64,000 bases of DNA from Aminithiophilus ramosus. GTDB taxonomy: Bacteria; Synergistota; Synergistia; Synergistales; Aminithiophilaceae. The stretch lies in NCBI RefSeq assembly GCF_018069705.1, contig NZ_CP072943.1, positions 930,001 to 994,000 of the forward strand, in the 5' to 3' direction. This document shows, in pieces, positions 60,167 through 64,000 of this stretch. Below the pieces are notes generated by a model. It was not told the origin of the DNA. It did not search any database and worked only from the letters and a program-made list of their open reading frames with translations. How positions within the stretch are numbered: the stretch's first letter is position 1; each line of letters begins with the position of its first letter. The position numbers and the translations under genes were made by a program.

Positions 60167-61969
60167 CTACCGTTTGCGGACGGGGAGCGTGAGGGCGCTC
60201 CACTGATCGCCCCTCTGGATCAGGGCGGCCAAAGTGGCCGCTCCGCCGTCATCGAGGACGCTCGTCGTCACGACGAGGCGGGAACTCCCCTCGATGCTGC
60301 CCGCCCTCTTCTTCTCCCTGAAGGTCTCCGTCAATCGGACGGGCCCCGTCTCCACGTTGCGTCGCGTCGGAAAATCCAGAGGGCGGTAGCCCTGGGGCAG
60401 GGTAATCTCGAAGGCCTGCTCGAAGACGAAGGGGAACTGAAGGGAGAGGGGCCCCAGACCCCGTCGGAGATCGGAGAAGGCCCGAGGATCGACGCCGGGA
60501 ACCTGCAAGAGCAGCGACGCGTTGCCGGGAATCCCCAGCCCTCCCCGGACAGGGTAGGTCACGCGCAGGCCCGCCTTGCGCCGGGCCACTTCGGGCTGGC
60601 CCAGAGACAGAGGGCTTCCCCTGAAGGAGAGCCCCTCGATGCCGTGGGGGGAGACGGCCCCGACGAGGGAGAACCAACCGCCGAAGACATCGACGACGAG
60701 ATCGCCGGAGGCGAATCCCTTCTCGTCGACGGCGAGGCGCCAGGTCAGGATGAGGCGGTTTTCCAGGGCATCTCCGCCGGGAACGGAGACGGAGACGACA
60801 TTGCCCCGATCGAGACGATAAAGGGTCTTCCCCCTGATCTCCGAGGGCGTCTCGCCCAGGGGGACGGCCTGTCCCGGGAGATAATAGGCCTGGGAGAGGC
60901 CCGGAGCGGAAAGGGAGAGGACGGGCCTCAGCCAGAGGGTGCGCGTCGCCGGAACGGCATCGTCCAGTTCCGTCAGAGGCTGCCAGAAAAGATCGCACTT
61001 CCAGCCAGCAGCCGCGAGCCAGCGGGAGAGGAGAAGCGTCCGCTCCCACTCCGTCCAGGGTCCCTCGGCCGGGAGAAGCTCCTGCGGCCGGACCCAGCTT
61101 GCGGGGAGATCCCGCCGAAGGCGCGCCTCTCCATCGACGTAGCCCAACAGGGCCTCGCCACGGCGGATGACGTTCGTCGACGACGTCGCCAGAGCCGGGG
61201 GCAGGGCGAGGTCCAGCCCTGCGGACAGCGATCCCAGCTCCTCGAGGGAGCTGCGGGGGCCACGCCTCAGGCTGAAGGCCAGGGACGGACGTCCGTCGGC
61301 GACGAGGCCGCCGCCCTTCCAGGCCGGGCGATTGACGAGACGCCAGGCATAGCGGTCGCGTCCCTTTTCCGTCGTCTTCGACGGCGATAGTCCCTCCGAG
61401 GAGGTCCAGACGAAGCCCGCCGCCTCGGGGACGTCGACGGTGATTTCCCCCTCCCAGAGGGGAAGGTCCACGTTGGTCCAGAGACGGTCGTCGACGTTGT
61501 ACCGCCGGGGCAGGATCTCGCGGAATTCCAGGGCCAGAACCAGGTCGGCCGTCTCCGGAGGCAGGCGGAGCTCGACGAAGGAGAGGCCCGCCTCTTCCTT
61601 CGTCACGGGCAGGAGAGGCAGGACGAGACGGGAGGTGACGGGATCGTAGAGGCCGGCCTCGAAAACATCGATCTGGCCTCCGGGCGCGATGGGAAGGATC
61701 CAGTGACGCCACGCCGAGGGAAGGCCGAAGGGACCGGCCAGGACGAGCCATCTCTGGCTGCGGGTGAGGCTTCCGTCGGCGGCCAGAGAATAGGCGAGAT
61801 CACGCTTCCAGACCATTCCCTCGGCCTCGGGAAAGGAGACGAGAGGAGGCGCCTCCGAGACGATGCGGCCCATCTCGGCGGAGACGTCCCAATCGGCGGA
61901 GGCGAGGCCCGAGGCCAGCGCCGCCAGGCAGAGGGAAAGAGCGACGACACGCACAATCTTCATGGGCAT
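60167..61969 (-). CDS. Secreted DUF3857/transglutaminase-like protein, function unknown
   Basis: About 600 residues with a signal peptide (IVRVVALSLCLAALASGLAS) and then a DUF3857-like beta domain (WKRDLAYSLAADGSLTRSQR, ILPRRYNVDD). A transglutaminase-like middle region is suggested by WTEWERTLLLSRWLAAAGWK and the WLRPVLS strand, but I do not see a clear Cys-His-Asp triad. A DUF3858-like C-terminal part follows. Probably periplasmic. ATG 61969 or 61963 both fit the GGAGGAG site. Follows secA by 31 bp. Confidence 0.65.
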   Translation of the reverse strand: MPMKIVRVVALSLCLAALASGLASADWDVSAEMGRIVSEAPPLVSFPEAEGMVWKRDLAYSLAADGSLTRSQRWLVLAGPFGLPSAWRHWILPIAPGGQIDVFEAGLYDPVTSRLVLPLLPVTKEEAGLSFVELRLPPETADLVLALEFREILPRRYNVDDRLWTNVDLPLWEGEITVDVPEAAGFVWTSSEGLSPSKTTEKGRDRYAWRLVNRPAWKGGGLVADGRPSLAFSLRRGPRSSLEELGSLSAGLDLALPPALATSSTNVIRRGEALLGYVDGEARLRRDLPASWVRPQELLPAEGPWTEWERTLLLSRWLAAAGWKCDLFWQPLTELDDAVPATRTLWLRPVLSLSAPGLSQAYYLPGQAVPLGETPSEIRGKTLYRLDRGNVVSVSVPGGDALENRLILTWRLAVDEKGFASGDLVVDVFGGWFSLVGAVSPHGIEGLSFRGSPLSLGQPEVARRKAGLRVTYPVRGGLGIPGNASLLLQVPGVDPRAFSDLRRGLGPLSLQFPFVFEQAFEITLPQGYRPLDFPTRRNVETGPVRLTETFREKKRAGSIEGSSRLVVTTSVLDDGGAATLAALIQRGDQWSALTLPVRKR

Positions 61970-62000
61970 ATCTCCTCCGGGCTCTCTCGTTCGACGACTC

Positions 62001-64000
62001 TCATTCGTTCCTGCCGCAACAGTGCTTGTATTTCCGGCCACTGCCACAGGGACAGGGGGCGTTGCGTCCCACCTTGGGACCTCTGCGGACGGGCTCCCGC
62101 GCCTCTGTATGGCCTGCCCGATCGGCGGCCTCCTGATCGGCCGTACGAAGGGGAACGGAGAGGGCTCGCCCCTCGTGGAGCCCCTCCGGCGAACGTCGCC
62201 GTGTCTCTTCGCGGACGACGGAGACGCGGAGGGCGAGGTCGGCCACGGAGTAGCGGACGCGGTCGAGCATCTCCTGGAAGAGGTTGTACGATTCGAACTG
62301 ATACTCCACCAGCGGATCTTTCTGACCGATGGCGCGGAGGCCGATGCCCCGGCGAAGCTCGTCCATGGCCAGAAGATGTTCCTTCCAATGGCTGTCAAGG
62401 ACGTTGAGGGTGATGAAGCGGAAGAGCTGCTCCGCCGTCTCCTTCCCCAGCTCCTCCACCTTAGCCTCGAAGCGCCGCCGGAGCTCCTCCGTCATGGCCT
62501 CTCGGGCGGCGGGGAGAAGGTCGCGGCTGATAACGCCCTCGAGATGACGATCCAGGCCGGGCCCGAAAAGCCCCTTGATCCGAAGCCTGGCCGAGGCCGG
62601 ATCGGCGTCGGACTCCTCGGGAAAGGCCCTGTCGAGGATGGACGAGAGGACGCCGACGACGATCTGGCGCGTGTGGTCGACGATTTCTCCGTCGAAGAGG
62701 ATGGTGCGGCGCTCTCCGTAGACGGCCTCGCGCTGCTGATTCATGACGTTGTCGTACATGAGGAGCTGACGGCGGATGTCGAAGTGCATCTCTTCGACTT
62801 TTTTCTGGGCCGATTCGATGGAGCGCGTCAGCAGGGGGTGCTCGATGGCCTCGCCCTCCTCCATGCCCAGCTTCCCCATGAGGCCCTGGATTCGGTCGGA
62901 GCCGAAAAGGCGGAGCAGGTCATCCTCGAGGGAAAGGTAGAAGCGGCTGCCGCCGGGATCGCCCTGGCGACCGCCCCGTCCGCGGAGCTGGTTGTCGATG
63001 CGGCGCGCCTCGTGACGCTCGGTGCCGATGATCTGGAGCCCCCCCACCTCGAGGACCTTTCGCCTATCCTCCTCGCAGAGGCGGCCCATCTCCTCCCTGA
63101 GGGGTTCGAAGACCCCTGCGTCGCCGACGTCGAGCCCGCGACGTCCGGCCTCCTCGCGGGCCCGGAAATCGGCGTTGCCGCCCAGGACGATATCCGTCCC
63201 CCGGCCGGCCATGTTGGTGGCCACCGTGACGGCACCGTAGGCTCCGGCCTGCGCCACGATGGCCGCCTCCCGTTCGTGCTGCTTGGCGTTGAGCACTTCG
63301 TGGGGAACCTTGCGTGCCTTGAGAAGACGGCTCATCCGCTCCGAACTCTCGATGGAGGTCGTGCCGACGAGAACGGGACAGCCTTTTTCGTGGAGCTCGG
63401 CCACCTCGTCGGCGGCGGCGGCGAACTTCTCCGTCCTGGTCCTGTAGATCACGTCGGAGTGGTCGACGCGGACGCAGGGCCTGTTGGTGGGGACGATGAC
63501 GACGTCGAGACCGTAGATCTCCTTGAACTCCTCGGCCTCGGTGGCGGCCGTGCCCGTCATGCCCGCCAGCTTGCGGTACATGCGGAAGTAGTTCTGGAGC
63601 GTGATGGTGGCCAGGGTCTGATTTTCTCTCCCGATGCGGACGCGCTCCTTGGCCTCGATGGCCTGATGGAGGCCATCGGAGAAGCGCCTCCCGAACATGA
63701 GCCGTCCCGTGAACTCGTCGACGATGACGATCTCGCCGTCCTTGTCGACGTAGTGGACGTCGCGCTGAAAAAGGTTGTGGGCCTTCAGGGCCTGAAGGAT
63801 CTTGTGGGCCAACTGGGAATGGGCCATGTCGGAGAAGAGGTCGTCGAGGTGGAGCATCTCCTGGCAGCGGGCCATCCCCTCCTCGGTGAGAGCCACGTTG
63901 CGCTCCTTCTCGTCGACTTCGAAATCGTCGCCCTTTCTCAGCCTGCGGGCCACCTGATCGGCCGTCCGGTAGGGCTCCGTCGAGTCCTCCGAGGGGCCGG
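62001..64000 (-). CDS. secA: Preprotein translocase ATPase SecA, 5' end cut off
   Basis: About 666 C-terminal residues of SecA: GRRFSDGLHQAIEAKE, TGTAATEAEEF, VATNMAGRGTDIVLGGNADF, the RGRGGRQGDPGGSRFYLSLE motif and the C-terminal zinc site RNAPCPCGSGRKYKHCC. It drives Sec-dependent protein export, including substrates of the type II system. The N-terminal third lies outside the window. Confidence 0.96.
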   Translation of the reverse strand, partial: GPSEDSTEPYRTADQVARRLRKGDDFEVDEKERNVALTEEGMARCQEMLHLDDLFSDMAHSQLAHKILQALKAHNLFQRDVHYVDKDGEIVIVDEFTGRLMFGRRFSDGLHQAIEAKERVRIGRENQTLATITLQNYFRMYRKLAGMTGTAATEAEEFKEIYGLDVVIVPTNRPCVRVDHSDVIYRTRTEKFAAAADEVAELHEKGCPVLVGTTSIESSERMSRLLKARKVPHEVLNAKQHEREAAIVAQAGAYGAVTVATNMAGRGTDIVLGGNADFRAREEAGRRGLDVGDAGVFEPLREEMGRLCEEDRRKVLEVGGLQIIGTERHEARRIDNQLRGRGGRQGDPGGSRFYLSLEDDLLRLFGSDRIQGLMGKLGMEEGEAIEHPLLTRSIESAQKKVEEMHFDIRRQLLMYDNVMNQQREAVYGERRTILFDGEIVDHTRQIVVGVLSSILDRAFPEESDADPASARLRIKGLFGPGLDRHLEGVISRDLLPAAREAMTEELRRRFEAKVEELGKETAEQLFRFITLNVLDSHWKEHLLAMDELRRGIGLRAIGQKDPLVEYQFESYNLFQEMLDRVRYSVADLALRVSVVREETRRRSPEGLHEGRALSVPLRTADQEAADRAGHTEAREPVRRGPKVGRNAPCPCGSGRKYKHCCGRNE

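Noticed and set aside
1-64000. CRISPR arrays, insertion sequences or phage genes
   Set aside because: No regularly spaced repeats, transposase, integrase or phage structural genes were seen anywhere in the window.

Overview
The window looks like a high-GC chromosome segment from an amino-acid-fermenting, diderm, anaerobic member of the Synergistota. The evidence is a selenocysteine-type glycine (or related) reductase operon under a glycine riboswitch, sodium-coupled amino acid carriers, B12-dependent ribonucleotide reductase, type III glutamine synthetase, a full type II secretion operon (so an outer membrane), and DivIVA/SepF/YggS division genes of Gram-positive type. The genus is inference; Aminomonas- or Aminivibrio-like organisms would fit.

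Layout. 1-1543: 5' part of a transketolase. 1666-5303: an alanine block (AGCS carrier, alanine racemase, alanine dehydrogenase; minus strand). 5486-5791: an intrinsic terminator and the displaced 3' end of a grdD gene. 5958-12513: a plus-strand cluster (MurR/RpiR-like regulator, class A beta-lactamase-fold serine hydrolase, Ala-Glu-type dipeptide epimerase, permease, nitrilase, M20 amidohydrolase) that reads as a peptide or muropeptide scavenging unit. 12519-18871: minus-strand grdX-trxA-grdE-grdB-grdC-grdD with a promoter and tandem glycine riboswitch; grdB has an in-frame UGA. 18932-20272: an NSS-family symporter. 20705-33100: nitrilase, ymdB-rny, recX-recG-divIVA-sepF-yggS-HlyD-like, nrdJ, HAD phosphatase and rRNA methyltransferase. 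33559-40390 (plus): ureohydrolase, FMN reductase, split LysO exporter, GS-III, and a membrane-anchored LuxR regulator. 40674-53015: gspJKLMNCIDEFGH with an O-antigen-ligase/O-oligosaccharyltransferase-like gene at its head. 53023-58453: parB, dnaB, rplI, yybS, rpsR, ssb, rpsF and an ftsB-like gene. 58455-64000: argS, a secreted DUF3857-like protein and the 3' part of secA.

The most interesting structure is an exact 133-bp direct repeat (5637-5769 and 12583-12715) from the 3' part of grdD that brackets the whole plus-strand scavenging cluster. The left copy carries a different grdD tail followed by a good intrinsic terminator. The right copy restores an intact grdD with a new tail and no obvious U-tract terminator. 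I infer that the roughly 6.9-kb cluster inserted into the 3' end of grdD, splitting a once contiguous grd-AGCS-alr-ald run. Other items worth a second look are a compact SECIS-like hairpin after the grdB UGA, a grd operon without grdA, a 123-nt structured RNA between rpsR and yybS, a candidate S6:S18 leader, a dispersed intergenic repeat, a 19-bp perfect palindrome before the glutamine synthetase gene, and lysO halves overlapping at an unusual start.
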